A stretch of DNA of 64,000 nt, from NCBI RefSeq assembly GCF_947502995.1, contig NZ_CANNBW010000007.1, forward strand, positions 124,001-188,000, written 5' to 3'. The position numbers were made by a program, and so were the translations under genes. This stretch comes from an uncultured Tenacibaculum sp. Lineage in GTDB: Bacteria > Bacteroidota > Bacteroidia > Flavobacteriales > Flavobacteriaceae. Within the stretch, counting starts at the first letter, position 1. Every line of letters begins with the position of its first letter. Under the pieces are notes generated by a model, which did no database searches, was not told the DNA's origin, and saw only the letters and a list, made by a program, of their open reading frames with translations. This document shows, in pieces, positions 9,503-19,105 of the stretch.

Positions 9503-10345
9503 ATGAAAAAAATTAAAAACATCAAAATACCAAGCACATTTGAAAAACCAATTTTACTCGATGTGTTCTATAAATCTAATAATCAAAAAAAAGATGTAGT
9601 AATTTTTTGTCATGGTTATAAAGGTTTCAAAGATTGGGGCGCTTGGGATTTAATGGGTGAAGCTTTTGCCGAAGCTGGTTTGTTTTTTGTGAAGTTTAAT
9701 TTTTCTCATAATGGAACAACTCCAGAAAATCCTTTAGAGTTTGGAGATTTAGAAGCTTTTGGAAATAATAATTATTCAAAAGAGTTAGACGATTTAAACA
9801 AAGTTATTGATTGGTGTTCTCAAGGAGGAAAGTTTAAGAATGAAATAAATGAGAACACGATATCGCTTTTAGGTCATAGTAGAGCAGGAGGAATTGTTTG
9901 TATTAAAGCTGAAGAAGATCTTAGAGTGAAAAAAGTGATTTCTCTTGCAGGAGTTTCAGATTATAAGCGAAGAACAGCCACTACAGGAGAATTAGAATCT
10001 TGGAAAAATGATGGTGTTAAATATGTTTTAAATGGAAGAACAGGTCAGCAAATGCCACATTTTTATCAGTTTTATGAAGATTTTATAGCGAATAAAGACC
10101 GATTAACAATAAAGCGAGCAGTAAAGAATTTAAAAATTCCTTTTTGTATTATTCATGGTGATGCAGATACTTCAATAGCCATTTCAGAAGCTGAAGATTT
10201 ACATAGTTGGAATCCATTAGCAGAGTTTCATATTATTGAGAATGCAAACCATGTATTTGGTGTAAAACATCCTTGGGATAAAGATGAGTTACCGAACGAT
10301 TTAAAAAAGGTAGTTGCTATTAGTAAAACATTTTTAGGGAACTAG
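9503..10345 (+). CDS. Alpha/beta hydrolase
   Basis: 280 residues with the alpha/beta-hydrolase fold. The oxyanion HG is at ~37-38 (VIFCHGYKGFKDWG), and the nucleophile elbow GHSRAG puts the catalytic Ser at 126. The acid is probably in IIHGDADTSI and the His in IENANHVFG near residue 250. No signal peptide, so cytoplasmic. The family spans esterases, peptidases and acyl-transferring enzymes; neighbours give no clue, as it stands alone between a terminator and the ricT leader. Substrate cannot be assigned. Confidence 0.85.
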   Translation: MKKIKNIKIPSTFEKPILLDVFYKSNNQKKDVVIFCHGYKGFKDWGAWDLMGEAFAEAGLFFVKFNFSHNGTTPENPLEFGDLEAFGNNNYSKELDDLNKVIDWCSQGGKFKNEINENTISLLGHSRAGGIVCIKAEEDLRVKKVISLAGVSDYKRRTATTGELESWKNDGVKYVLNGRTGQQMPHFYQFYEDFIANKDRLTIKRAVKNLKIPFCIIHGDADTSIAISEAEDLHSWNPLAEFHIIENANHVFGVKHPWDKDELPNDLKKVVAISKTFLGN

Positions 10346-10471
10346 CAGTTTCATTGAGTAAACGGATTTTCACATTCCTATAGAATGACTATATTTACAA
10401 ATCGATAAAGAAAAAATCAGAGTTTTTTTTATCTAATTAAAAATCAAATAAATATAATTAATTTCTTGATG

Positions 10472-10487
10472 CTGATGCGAACATCAG
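10472..10487 (+). other. Leader stem-loop upstream of the PSP1 gene
   Basis: CTGATG-CGAA-CATCAG is a perfect 6-bp hairpin with a stable CGAA tetraloop, extended after an internal loop by TCTT/AAGA. It lies 32 bases before the ATG and is not followed by T's, so it is not a terminator. Confidence 0.4.
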
Positions 10488-10519
10488 ATTTAAGAGATTA
10501 TTACACAAATACATAAATT

Positions 10520-11962
10520 ATGGGTTGTAGCAGTTGCTCAACTAACAAGAATGGCGTTCCTAAAGGATGTAAGAGTAACGGAAATTGCGGTACGGGAACA
10601 TGCGGAAGTGGAAATAAATTAGCTGTTTTTGATTGGTTATCAAACATGACTTTACCAACAGGTGAAGCTCCATTTAATATATACGAAGTACGTTTTAAAA
10701 ACGGAAGAAAACATTTTTACAAGAGTAATCCTAAGATGAGAATTTCTATGGGAGATGTGGTTGCTGTAGAAGGTTCACCAGGTCACGATATAGGTATCGT
10801 CTCACTAGCAGGTGAGCTTGTAAAAGTGCAGATGAAAAAACGTAAGGTTGAACAAGATAGTGAAGATGTAAAAAAGATCTATCGTAAAGCCACTCAGAAA
10901 GATATAGATGTTTGGCAAAACGCTCGAGATAGAGAATTAGAAACTCAACGAAAAGGAAGAGAAATCATTAGTAAACTTGGTTTAAAAATGAAATTATCTG
11001 ATGTTGAATTTCAAGGCGATGGAAATAAAGCGACTTTTTACTATACAGCAGATGATCGTGTAGATTTTCGTCAATTAATTCGTGATTTAGCTAGTGCATT
11101 TTCTATTCGAGTTGAAATGAAACAAGTTGGAATGCGACAAGAAGCTGCACGTTTAGGTGGAGTTGGTTCTTGTGGTAGAGAATTATGTTGTTCTACTTGG
11201 TTAACAGATTTTAGAAAGGTAAATACCGCTGCCGCGAGATATCAGCAATTATCTTTAAATCCTTTAAAGTTAGCAGGTCAATGTGGAAAATTAAAATGTT
11301 GTTTAAACTTTGAATTAGATTCTTATTTAGATGCATTAGAATCTTTCCCTAAACAAGATGTAGTTTTAAAAACAGAGAAAGGAGAAGCTATTTTTGTGAA
11401 AATGGACATCTTTAAAAAGCTGCTTTGGTACACATACAAAGAAGAAAAGATGAAGTGGTTCAAGCTTTCTTTAGATCAAGTTACTGAAATTATTGAATTG
11501 AATGAAGGTAATGAATTAGGTTCTCCGTTAGAAGACTATGCTTCTGAGATAGAAGAGGAGGTAGAAGTTAGTTTTGAAAATGTTGTAGGTCAAGATAGTT
11601 TAACTCGATTCGATACTCCTAAAAAACCACGCCGTAATAAGCGAAGAAGAAGGAATCAGAATCAAAAGAACAATTCGAATTCTAACTCGAATCAAAAATC
11701 GCCTAATAACAATTCTAAAAAACAAGCGCCAAAGCAAGGACAAAAGCAGAAGCCTAGACCAAAGAATACAAAACAGGCAAATAACCAAGAGAAGAATTCT
11801 AATCAAAAAACACAGCAAAACAAAAAAAGAAATCCGAACAGAAAACCGGAAAATCAAAATACTCCAAAGAACAACAATAATAAACAGAATTCGAATCAAC
11901 GAAGAAATAATAAAAGAAGAAACAATAACGGAAACAAAAATGCAAAGACTAATAAACAGTAA
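10520..11962 (+). CDS. PSP1 (RicT/YaaT-like) protein with basic Asn/Lys/Gln-rich tail
   Basis: 480 residues. A Cys-rich head (MGCSSCSTNKNGVPKGC, with CGTGTCGSG) precedes the PSP1 domain, which contains LGGVGSCGRELCCSTWL and LAGQCGKLKCCLNFE; these Cys clusters match the iron-sulfur-binding RicT/YaaT type. In Bacillus, RicT acts with RicA and RicF in RNase Y-dependent mRNA maturation; whether that applies in Bacteroidota is not known. From ~residue 370 the protein is a disordered tail very rich in Asn, Lys, Gln and Arg, absent from Bacillus RicT. The tail's 3' end overlaps the gldH start by 23 bases, so translation of the two is linked. Confidence 0.85.
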   Translation: MGCSSCSTNKNGVPKGCKSNGNCGTGTCGSGNKLAVFDWLSNMTLPTGEAPFNIYEVRFKNGRKHFYKSNPKMRISMGDVVAVEGSPGHDIGIVSLAGELVKVQMKKRKVEQDSEDVKKIYRKATQKDIDVWQNARDRELETQRKGREIISKLGLKMKLSDVEFQGDGNKATFYYTADDRVDFRQLIRDLASAFSIRVEMKQVGMRQEAARLGGVGSCGRELCCSTWLTDFRKVNTAAARYQQLSLNPLKLAGQCGKLKCCLNFELDSYLDALESFPKQDVVLKTEKGEAIFVKMDIFKKLLWYTYKEEKMKWFKLSLDQVTEIIELNEGNELGSPLEDYASEIEEEVEVSFENVVGQDSLTRFDTPKKPRRNKRRRRNQNQKNNSNSNSNQKSPNNNSKKQAPKQGQKQKPRPKNTKQANNQEKNSNQKTQQNKKRNPNRKPENQNTPKNNNNKQNSNQRRNNKRRNNNGNKNAKTNKQ

Positions 11963-12440
11963 AAATATAGTATATAAACTATTAATACTACTGGTTTTGG
12001 GTTCTTGTGATTCCAAAGGGATTTTCGATAATTATACAACTGTAAAAAAAGGGAAATGGGAAATTAATACTCCTGTAACATTTCAATTTACAGTTAAAGA
12101 TACTTTAGCAAATAAGAATTTATTTATAAATATTAGAAATAATAACGATTATGAGTACAGTAATTTATTTCTAATTACCAAACTAAAATTTCCAGATGGT
12201 CATTTTCTTACAGATACTTTAGAGTATGATATGACTGACAAGAAAGGAAATTTTTTAGGAACTGGTTTTTCTGGAATAAAAGAAAATAAACTGTTTTATA
12301 AAGAGCAAATATTGTTTCCTGCAGCAGGAGAATATCAATTACAAGTTTTTCAAGCCATGAGAAAAAATGGAGAAGTACTAGGTTTACAAGAACTTGAAGG
12401 AATTACTGATGTAGGGTTTAGAATTGAAAAAATTGAATAA
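11940..12440 (+). CDS. gldH: Gliding motility lipoprotein GldH
   Basis: 166 residues. The signal peptide ends in lipobox VLGSC (Cys ~23), then DSKGIFDNYTTVKKGKW and a beta-sandwich with FTVKDTLANKNLFINIRNNNDYEYSNLFLI, the typical GldH body. In Flavobacterium johnsoniae GldH is required for gliding, and its loss also impairs chitin use; its precise place in the motility/T9SS machinery is uncertain. It starts inside the end of the PSP1 gene and is followed after 3 bases by PBP1A, an arrangement common in Flavobacteriia. Confidence 0.92.
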   Translation: MQRLINSKNIVYKLLILLVLGSCDSKGIFDNYTTVKKGKWEINTPVTFQFTVKDTLANKNLFINIRNNNDYEYSNLFLITKLKFPDGHFLTDTLEYDMTDKKGNFLGTGFSGIKENKLFYKEQILFPAAGEYQLQVFQAMRKNGEVLGLQELEGITDVGFRIEKIE

Positions 12441-12443
12441 ATT

Positions 12444-14738
12444 ATGAGTGAAAAGAAGACTGTAAATTTTAGAACTTTAATTAAATGGTTCTGGGGATTA
12501 TTACTAGGAGGTATTTTATCAATATGTCTAGTGTTTTTATTGGCGTCTTGGGGAGTTTTAGGTGAACTGCCAACTTTTGAGCAATTAGAAAATCCGCAGA
12601 ATGACCTAGCTACAGAAATCATTTCTTCTGATGGAAAAACATTAGGAAAATATTATTTAGAAGCAAATAGAACACCTATAAAATATAAAGATTTACCAGA
12701 TAATTTAATAAAAGCTCTTGTGGCTACTGAAGATGAACGTTTTTATGAGCATTCTGGTATTGATTTCAGAGGCTTAGCAAGAGCTGTTGCTAAGTTAGGA
12801 AAAGGCGGAGGTGCAAGTACTATCACACAACAGTTAGCAAAAAATTTATTTACTAAGAAACCATCATCAAATAAGATAGAGAGGATCATTCAAAAGGTAA
12901 AAGAATGGGTCATTGCAGTTCGATTAGAACGTCAGTATACAAAAAAGGAGATCATAGTTATGTATCTAAATAAGCAAGGGTTCTTGTTTAAAGCTACAGG
13001 TATTCGTTCAGCTGCACGTATTTATTTTGGTAAAGAACCGAAGGATTTAGATTTACAAGAATCGGCTATTCTTGTGGCGATGTTAAAAAATCCACGCCAG
13101 TTTAATCCACATAGAAAAGTATCACGAAAAAAATCATTGAACAGACGAAATGTGGTGTTTGCTCAAATGTATAAGAATGGTTTTATCACCGAGCAAGAAA
13201 AAGATTCTTTACAAAAATTACCTTTAAAAATTAACTTTACTCCAGAAGGGCATAGTGATGGTTTAGCAACGTATTTCAGAGAGCATTTAAAAAAGTTCTT
13301 GAAAGATTGGGTGAAGAAAAACCCGAAAGCTAATGGTGAATTATATGATATCTATAAAGATGGATTAAAAGTTTATGTTACTATAGATTCTCGTATGCAA
13401 CAATATGCTGAAGAAGCTATGACAGAACATATGTCGAATCTTCAAAAATATTTTTTCGCAGAGCATAAAAAGAATAAGAATGCGCCATTTTATGACATAG
13501 AACGAGATGATATTAGAAAAATTATCAACAGAGCAAAAACAAACTCTGATCGTTATAAAAGAATGAAAGCAGCTGGAAAATCAGATAAAGAGATTGAAAA
13601 GGCTTTTAATACAAAAACAGATATGACTGTATTCTCATGGAAAGGTGATAGAGATACAGTAATGACACCTTACGATTCTATTCGTTATTATAAATACTTT
13701 TTACGTTCTGGTTTGGTTTCTATAGAACCACAAACAGGTCATGTTAAAGCTTGGGTTGGAGGAATTAATAACAAACATTTTAAGTACGAAGCAGTAAAGC
13801 AACAAAAGCGTCAAGTAGGTTCTACTTTTAAACCTTTTGTATATGCAACTGCAATTAACCAATTAAAAAGATCTCCTTGCGATAAATTACCAAATACTCC
13901 ATATACAATTCCTAAAGAAAAATATGGAATGGACGACGATTGGACTCCAAAAAATGCAGGAAATAAATACGGTGGAGAATTAACTCTACAAAGAGCTTTG
14001 GCAAATTCTGTAAATGTAATCACTGCTCGTTTAATTGATGAAGTTTCACCAATTAATGTAGCGCGTTTAGCTAAATCTGCTGGAGTCTCAACAGAGTTTC
14101 AGGCAAATCCATCTATTGCATTAGGAGCTATTGATTTAACCTTATTAGAAATGACGAGTGCATATTCAACATTCGCTAATAAAGGAATGCGTGTAACACC
14201 AATTTTTATTACGCAAATAGAAGATAAAAACGGTACAGTGTTAGAAACTTTTGTTCCAAAAACTAAAGAAGTTCTTAGTGAAGAATCTGCTTATGTTGTA
14301 CTAAATTTAATGGAAGGTGTAACAAAGTTTGGTTCTGGAGCAAGATTAAGAACTACATATAATAGACCAAAATATATCACTGGTTATCCATATAAGTTTA
14401 ATAATGCAATTGCAGGTAAAACAGGAACAACGCAAAATCAATCCGATGGTTGGTTTATGGGAACTGTTCCAAATTTAACTACTGGTGTTTGGACAGGTGG
14501 TGAAGATCGTTCTACACATTTTATTGGTTTAGATAAAGGTGGAGGAGCATCAATGTCGTTGCCAACTTGGGCTATTTTTATGCGTAAATGTTATGAAGAT
14601 AAAAGTTTAAATATCAGTAAGGCTGATTTTGAAGAGCCTAATGATCTTTCTATTAATGTAGATTGTGAAAAACATGAACAAAAGAAAGATGAAAAAGGAA
14701 ATGAAGAAAAGAAAGATGGTGATGCAGATGACTTTTAA
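12444..14738 (+). CDS. Bifunctional penicillin-binding protein 1A
   Basis: 764 residues: a single N-terminal membrane anchor (~12-35), a GT51 transglycosylase domain with EDERFYEHSGID near residue 95 (catalytic Glu) and STITQQLAKN, and a transpeptidase domain with SxxK as GSTFKPF (Ser ~460), SVN near 521 and KTGTT near 657. The C terminus is a charged Glu/Lys/Asp tail. It polymerises and crosslinks peptidoglycan at the periplasmic face. It is translated right behind gldH, tying cell-wall synthesis to a gliding lipoprotein in one operon. Confidence 0.95.
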   Translation: MSEKKTVNFRTLIKWFWGLLLGGILSICLVFLLASWGVLGELPTFEQLENPQNDLATEIISSDGKTLGKYYLEANRTPIKYKDLPDNLIKALVATEDERFYEHSGIDFRGLARAVAKLGKGGGASTITQQLAKNLFTKKPSSNKIERIIQKVKEWVIAVRLERQYTKKEIIVMYLNKQGFLFKATGIRSAARIYFGKEPKDLDLQESAILVAMLKNPRQFNPHRKVSRKKSLNRRNVVFAQMYKNGFITEQEKDSLQKLPLKINFTPEGHSDGLATYFREHLKKFLKDWVKKNPKANGELYDIYKDGLKVYVTIDSRMQQYAEEAMTEHMSNLQKYFFAEHKKNKNAPFYDIERDDIRKIINRAKTNSDRYKRMKAAGKSDKEIEKAFNTKTDMTVFSWKGDRDTVMTPYDSIRYYKYFLRSGLVSIEPQTGHVKAWVGGINNKHFKYEAVKQQKRQVGSTFKPFVYATAINQLKRSPCDKLPNTPYTIPKEKYGMDDDWTPKNAGNKYGGELTLQRALANSVNVITARLIDEVSPINVARLAKSAGVSTEFQANPSIALGAIDLTLLEMTSAYSTFANKGMRVTPIFITQIEDKNGTVLETFVPKTKEVLSEESAYVVLNLMEGVTKFGSGARLRTTYNRPKYITGYPYKFNNAIAGKTGTTQNQSDGWFMGTVPNLTTGVWTGGEDRSTHFIGLDKGGGASMSLPTWAIFMRKCYEDKSLNISKADFEEPNDLSINVDCEKHEQKKDEKGNEEKKDGDADDF

Positions 14739-14770
14739 ATCGTAAAAAACAACAAACAACTGAATTATAA

Positions 14771-15472
14771 ATGATTAATAAAAAAGTAAATAATGTCCAA
14801 GAAGCATTGGAAGGCGTTTCAAGTGGAATGACTTTAATGTTGGGAGGTTTTGGATTATGTGGAATTCCTGAAAATGCTATTAGTGAATTAGTAAAATTAG
14901 GAGTAAACAATCTAACATGTATTTCTAATAATGCCGGAGTAGATGATTTCGGTTTAGGATTATTATTACAGAATCGTCAAATAAAAAAAATGATTTCTTC
15001 TTATGTAGGAGAAAATGACGAATTCGAACGTCAAATGCTTTCTGGAGAATTAGAAGTAGAGTTAACACCTCAAGGAACTTTAGCAGAGAAATGTAGAGCG
15101 GCTCAAGCTGGCTTTCCTGCGTTTTATACTCCTGCAGGCTACGGAACAGAAGTAGCAGAAGGTAAAGAAACAAGAGAGTTCGACGGAAAAATGTATGTTT
15201 TAGAACCTGCATTTAAAGCAGATTTTGGTTTTGTTAAGGCTTGGAAAGGTGATGCTGCTGGAAATCTAATTTTCAAAGGTACATCAAGAAATTTCAACCC
15301 TAATATGTGTGGAGCGGCAAATATTACTGTTGCTGAAGTAGAAGAGTTAGTTCCAGTTGGTGAGTTAGATCCAAATCAAATTCATATTCCTGGAATTTTT
15401 GTACAACGTATTTTTCAAGGAGAGAAATACGAGAAGAGAATTGAACAACGCACAGTAAGACAAAGAAACTAA
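14771..15472 (+). CDS. scoA: 3-oxoacid CoA-transferase subunit A
   Basis: 233 residues. [15 protein letters not shown] (the glycine loop of subunit A) and the [15 protein letters not shown] region identify the alpha subunit of the SCOT/AtoDA class, which moves CoA from succinyl-CoA or acyl-CoA to acetoacetate. The B subunit follows 2 bases later, as usual for this heterodimer. It allows use or disposal of ketone bodies and branched-chain amino-acid products. Specificity (succinyl- versus acetyl-CoA donor) is not decidable from sequence alone. Confidence 0.93.
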   Translation: MINKKVNNVQEALEGVSSGMTLMLGGFGLCGIPENAISELVKLGVNNLTCISNNAGVDDFGLGLLLQNRQIKKMISSYVGENDEFERQMLSGELEVELTPQGTLAEKCRAAQAGFPAFYTPAGYGTEVAEGKETREFDGKMYVLEPAFKADFGFVKAWKGDAAGNLIFKGTSRNFNPNMCGAANITVAEVEELVPVGELDPNQIHIPGIFVQRIFQGEKYEKRIEQRTVRQRN

Positions 15473-15474
15473 TC

Positions 15475-16131
15475 ATGGCTTTAGATAAAAACGGAATAGC
15501 AAAACGAATAGCAAAAGAAGTAAAAAACGGATACTATGTAAACTTAGGAATTGGAATTCCAACATTAGTAGCTAATTTTGTACGTGAAGATATAGAAGTT
15601 GAATTTCAAAGTGAAAACGGTGTTTTAGGAATGGGACCATTCCCATTTGAAGGAGAAGAAGATGCAGATATTATTAATGCCGGAAAACAAACGATAACTA
15701 CTTTACCTGGCGCTAGTTTCTTTGATTCTGCAACAAGTTTTTCTATGATTAGAGGAAAACACGTTGATTTAACCATTTTAGGAGCTATGGAAGTAGCCGA
15801 AAATGGAGATATTGCAAACTGGAAAATTCCAGGAAAAATGGTAAAAGGAATGGGAGGTGCAATGGATTTAGTTGCTTCTGCTGAAAATATTATCGTAGCC
15901 ATGATGCACACCAATAAAAGAGGTGAATCTAAGCTATTAAAAAAATGTTCTTTGCCATTAACAGGTGTTGGTTGTGTAACAAAAATTGTTACAAACCTAG
16001 CAGTCTTAGAAATTAAAGATAATACTTTCCATTTGGTAGAAAGAGCTCCTGGAGTTTCTGTAGAAGAAATTCAAGCTGCAACTGAAGGAACTTTGGTTGT
16101 GAATGGAGACGTTCCAGAAATGGATATTTAA
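15475..16131 (+). CDS. scoB: 3-oxoacid CoA-transferase subunit B
   Basis: 218 residues, the usual size. It contains GIPTLVANFV and EFQSENGVLGMGP, where the Glu of SENG is the residue that forms the glutamyl-CoA thioester in this family. Also LTILGAMEVAENGDIANWKIPGK and the C-terminal FHLVERAPGVSVEEIQAAT. Pairs with the preceding subunit A, both cytoplasmic. Confidence 0.95.
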   Translation: MALDKNGIAKRIAKEVKNGYYVNLGIGIPTLVANFVREDIEVEFQSENGVLGMGPFPFEGEEDADIINAGKQTITTLPGASFFDSATSFSMIRGKHVDLTILGAMEVAENGDIANWKIPGKMVKGMGGAMDLVASAENIIVAMMHTNKRGESKLLKKCSLPLTGVGCVTKIVTNLAVLEIKDNTFHLVERAPGVSVEEIQAATEGTLVVNGDVPEMDI

Positions 16132-16146
16132 AAGAAATTAATTGCT

Positions 16147-16923
16147 ATGAAAAACAAATTTATCAAATTTCTAATTATTCTTAATGGTACGTTATTACCT
16201 TTAATTTTATGCTTTGTATTATATCAGATTTCAAAAGACTTCTTTAAAGGAAATAATGATAGTTATGAACAAGGTGTTGTTTTAGGTGAAGAATTAGAAG
16301 AAGCAAAAAAAGATAGTGTTGCACTACAAGGATTAAGATATTATTCTCCTATTTCTTTATACAATACTGAAAATATGTATTTACCAGTCTCTTTACTAAC
16401 GTATCAAGAAAAAAAGAGATTAAGTAAGGCAGCAGCTTCTGCAAATGATTTTAATGAAGAATTTTTAAAATATGTGAATGTAATTTTTATTGATAAAAAT
16501 TATAAAGTCATAAGGTCATTAGTGAATAAAAAAGCTTCAATAAAACAAATAGAGGAGCAAAGAAAAACGAATGGTTATAATAATCCTGAACCGGATCTAT
16601 CCATTAAATATATCGCTTACATGATTGCTTTTGAAGATTCTAATCAAGATGGTAAGTTAAATTCAAGTGATAACCATGATTTGTATTTGTCTGACTTAAG
16701 TGGAGGGAATTTAAAGAAAGTAACTAATAATATTGAAATTCAAAGTTTTGAGTTTATTAATAGTAATTCTCAAATACATATTTATTATGTTGATAGAGAT
16801 GAGGTTAGAGAAGAGCACAAGAGAACAAAAATGGCGATCTATAATATAGAGAAAGGGGAATTCAAAGAATTAAAAAGCATAGAAGCTGAATTAGATAAAC
16901 TAGAAAAAATAATTATTCAATAA
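16147..16923 (+). CDS. Membrane-anchored protein with EF-hand-like loop
   Basis: 258 residues. One hydrophobic segment at ~7-28 with a short basic N terminus suggests a periplasmic body anchored in the inner membrane. Near residue 165 the sequence DSNQDGKLNSSD matches a calcium-binding DxNxDGxxxxxD loop, followed by HDLYLSDLSGGNLKKVTNN, which resembles the blades of TolB/PD40-type beta-propellers. The body is too short for a full propeller. It sits between scoB and xth with short gaps. I do not recognise a named family. Confidence 0.65.
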   Translation: MKNKFIKFLIILNGTLLPLILCFVLYQISKDFFKGNNDSYEQGVVLGEELEEAKKDSVALQGLRYYSPISLYNTENMYLPVSLLTYQEKKRLSKAAASANDFNEEFLKYVNVIFIDKNYKVIRSLVNKKASIKQIEEQRKTNGYNNPEPDLSIKYIAYMIAFEDSNQDGKLNSSDNHDLYLSDLSGGNLKKVTNNIEIQSFEFINSNSQIHIYYVDRDEVREEHKRTKMAIYNIEKGEFKELKSIEAELDKLEKIIIQ

Positions 16924-16926
16924 TTA

Positions 16927-17688
16927 ATGAAAGTAATTTCATATAACGTAAACGGAATTCGTGCTGCCTTAAAAAAAGGTTTTTTAGAGTGGTTGCAAGC
17001 TGCTAATCCAGATGTAATTTGTATTCAAGAAACAAAAGCACAAAAGGAACAATTAAACGCTGAAGATTTTGAAGCTGCGGGATATCCGTATCAATATTGG
17101 TTTTCTGCAGATAAAAAAGGATATTCTGGTGTTGCTGTTTTTTGTAAAAAAGAACCTAATCATGTAGCTTATGGTACAGGTATAGAATCTATGGATTTTG
17201 AAGGAAGAAATATTCGTGTAGATTACGACGAAGTATCTATTATGAGTATGTATTTACCATCAGGAACCAATAGTGATCGATTGGATTTTAAATTCAATTA
17301 CATGGATGAAATCCTAGAATACGCTACAGAATTAAGAAAAACGATTCCAAATTTGGTAATCTGTGGAGACTATAATATTTGTCATGAAGCGATAGATATT
17401 CATAATCCAAAAATGAAAGGTGTTTCGGGTTTTCTTCCAGAAGAAAGAGAATGGTTAAGCAAGTTTATTAATAGTGGATTTATCGATAGTTTCCGTTATT
17501 TAAATCCAGAACGACAAGAATACTCTTGGTGGAGTTATAGAGCGAATGCAAGAGCTAATAATAAAGGTTGGCGATTAGACTATTGTATGGTAACAGAACC
17601 CTTAAAAGAAAAGATTTCTAGAGCTTATATTTTACCAGAAGCAAAACATTCTGATCATTGTCCAGTTGCCGTTGAATTTCAATTTTAG
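16927..17688 (+). CDS. xth: Exodeoxyribonuclease III
   Basis: 253 residues, standard length for the ExoIII / AP endonuclease family. Catalytic motifs in order: YNVNGIRAALKKGF, IQETKAQ (metal-binding Glu), SMYLPSG, CGDYNICHEAIDIHNPK (Asp and Asn), WWSYRANARANNKGWRLDY and SDHCPVAVEF (His). It cuts DNA at abasic sites and trims 3' ends in base-excision repair. Starts 3 bases after the upstream stop, so it is cotranscribed. Confidence 0.96.
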   Translation: MKVISYNVNGIRAALKKGFLEWLQAANPDVICIQETKAQKEQLNAEDFEAAGYPYQYWFSADKKGYSGVAVFCKKEPNHVAYGTGIESMDFEGRNIRVDYDEVSIMSMYLPSGTNSDRLDFKFNYMDEILEYATELRKTIPNLVICGDYNICHEAIDIHNPKMKGVSGFLPEEREWLSKFINSGFIDSFRYLNPERQEYSWWSYRANARANNKGWRLDYCMVTEPLKEKISRAYILPEAKHSDHCPVAVEFQF

Positions 17689-17704
17689 TTACGTATAAAT
17701 TTTA

Positions 17705-19054
17705 ATGAAAAACTTCTTTGTCTTAAGCCTATTTACTATTGCTAATCTTTTTGCTCAGGGAGTTCCTAAAGATTCTATTCAGCGAACGAAAGAAATATTA
17801 GAAATAGCTACAAAAGTTGATTCTATTAAATCTTTAAAAGCTACAGATTCAATTCCACAAAAGAAATTGATTGTAAAGGAACGTTATACAAACGACGATT
17901 TAAAACGAATTGATAGTTTGTTAGTGGAAGCAAAATTATATTCTCCACTTTTCGATAGTGTACCTTATATTATTAACGACAAAGATTTAGTAACTAATGT
18001 AACACCTGTTGTTACCCCAGAATTACTAAAAGAACGATTAGCATTAATCAATCAAGAAACTCCATTTAACTTAGCTTTTAATCCTGCTTTAGAGCGTGTT
18101 ATTAATAACTATTTAAAATATAGAAAGAAGTATTATCCTGCATTAATGTCTAGGGCAAAATACTTTTTTCCAATGTTTGAAAGATATTTAGATCAATATG
18201 ATATTCCATTAGAAATGAAATATCTAGCGATCGTAGAATCTTCGTTAAGACCACAAATTAAATCAAGAGTTGGTGCTACCGGATTATGGCAATTTATGTA
18301 TGGAACAGGAAAGCAGTATAAACTTGCTGTAAACTCTTATGTTGATGAACGCCAAGATCCTGTTAAATCTACAATTGCAGCGTGTAAATATCTTACTTTT
18401 TTACACGGACTTTTTAACGATTGGGATTTAGCTTTGGCGGCTTATAATTCTGGTCCAGGAAATGTGTTAAAAGCTATCAAAAGATCTGGAGGATATAGAA
18501 ATTACTGGAATATTCGTTCGTTTTTACCGAGAGAAACAGCTGGTTATGTTCCTGCCTTTTATGCTACAATGTATATTTTTAAATATGCAGATGAGTTAGG
18601 TTTGTATCCAGAAAGTCCAAAAATATTTAACTTTCAAACTGATACAATTCAGGTAAAAAGAACTGTTTCTTTTGATCAAATAGCAGAGAAGATAGATGTA
18701 AATACTGAAATACTTTCTTTCTTAAATCCACAGTATAAAATCGACATTATACCTTTTGTAAAAAAGAAGAAATTCTCAATACGTTTACCTAGAAATAAAA
18801 TGATTGATTTCTTAGAGAAAGAAAAAGAAATTTATGCATTAGCAGCTACTGAAGATTCATTAAGAGAAAAACCTTTACCTAAATACTTTGAAATGGATAA
18901 AAGAATCCGTTACAAAGTAAGATCTGGAGATTATTTAGGAAAAATAGCAATTAAATTTGGAGTTCGAGTTAAAGATATAAAACGTTGGAATAATATGAGA
19001 AATTCAAATTTAAGAGCAGGACAACGTTTGTATATTTATCCGAGAAGAATGTAA
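17705..19054 (+). CDS. MltD-like lytic transglycosylase with C-terminal LysM
   Basis: 449 residues. Signal peptide at 1-18 (ending LFAQG). The SLT domain has IVESSLRPQIKSRVGATGLWQFM with catalytic Glu ~178, then AAYNSGPGNVLKAI and the AGYVPAFYA end motif. One clear LysM starts near 403 (YKVRSGDYLGKIAIKFGV ... RAGQRLYIYP). It cleaves peptidoglycan strands to 1,6-anhydro-muropeptides in the periplasm. The order xth-mltD-DUF4837 is common in Flavobacteriia. Confidence 0.93.
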   Translation: MKNFFVLSLFTIANLFAQGVPKDSIQRTKEILEIATKVDSIKSLKATDSIPQKKLIVKERYTNDDLKRIDSLLVEAKLYSPLFDSVPYIINDKDLVTNVTPVVTPELLKERLALINQETPFNLAFNPALERVINNYLKYRKKYYPALMSRAKYFFPMFERYLDQYDIPLEMKYLAIVESSLRPQIKSRVGATGLWQFMYGTGKQYKLAVNSYVDERQDPVKSTIAACKYLTFLHGLFNDWDLALAAYNSGPGNVLKAIKRSGGYRNYWNIRSFLPRETAGYVPAFYATMYIFKYADELGLYPESPKIFNFQTDTIQVKRTVSFDQIAEKIDVNTEILSFLNPQYKIDIIPFVKKKKFSIRLPRNKMIDFLEKEKEIYALAATEDSLREKPLPKYFEMDKRIRYKVRSGDYLGKIAIKFGVRVKDIKRWNNMRNSNLRAGQRLYIYPRRM

Positions 19055-19105
19055 AAGGTATGCTTTTTGATTAATCAAGTAAAAGGTCTAAAAAAACTAA
19101 CTATT

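Noticed and set aside
11600..12016. Long open frame on the minus strand opposite the PSP1 tail
   Set aside because: It is an artefact of the Asn/Lys-rich tail (AAT/AAA codons read in reverse give Leu/Ile/Phe/Ser), with no family pattern.
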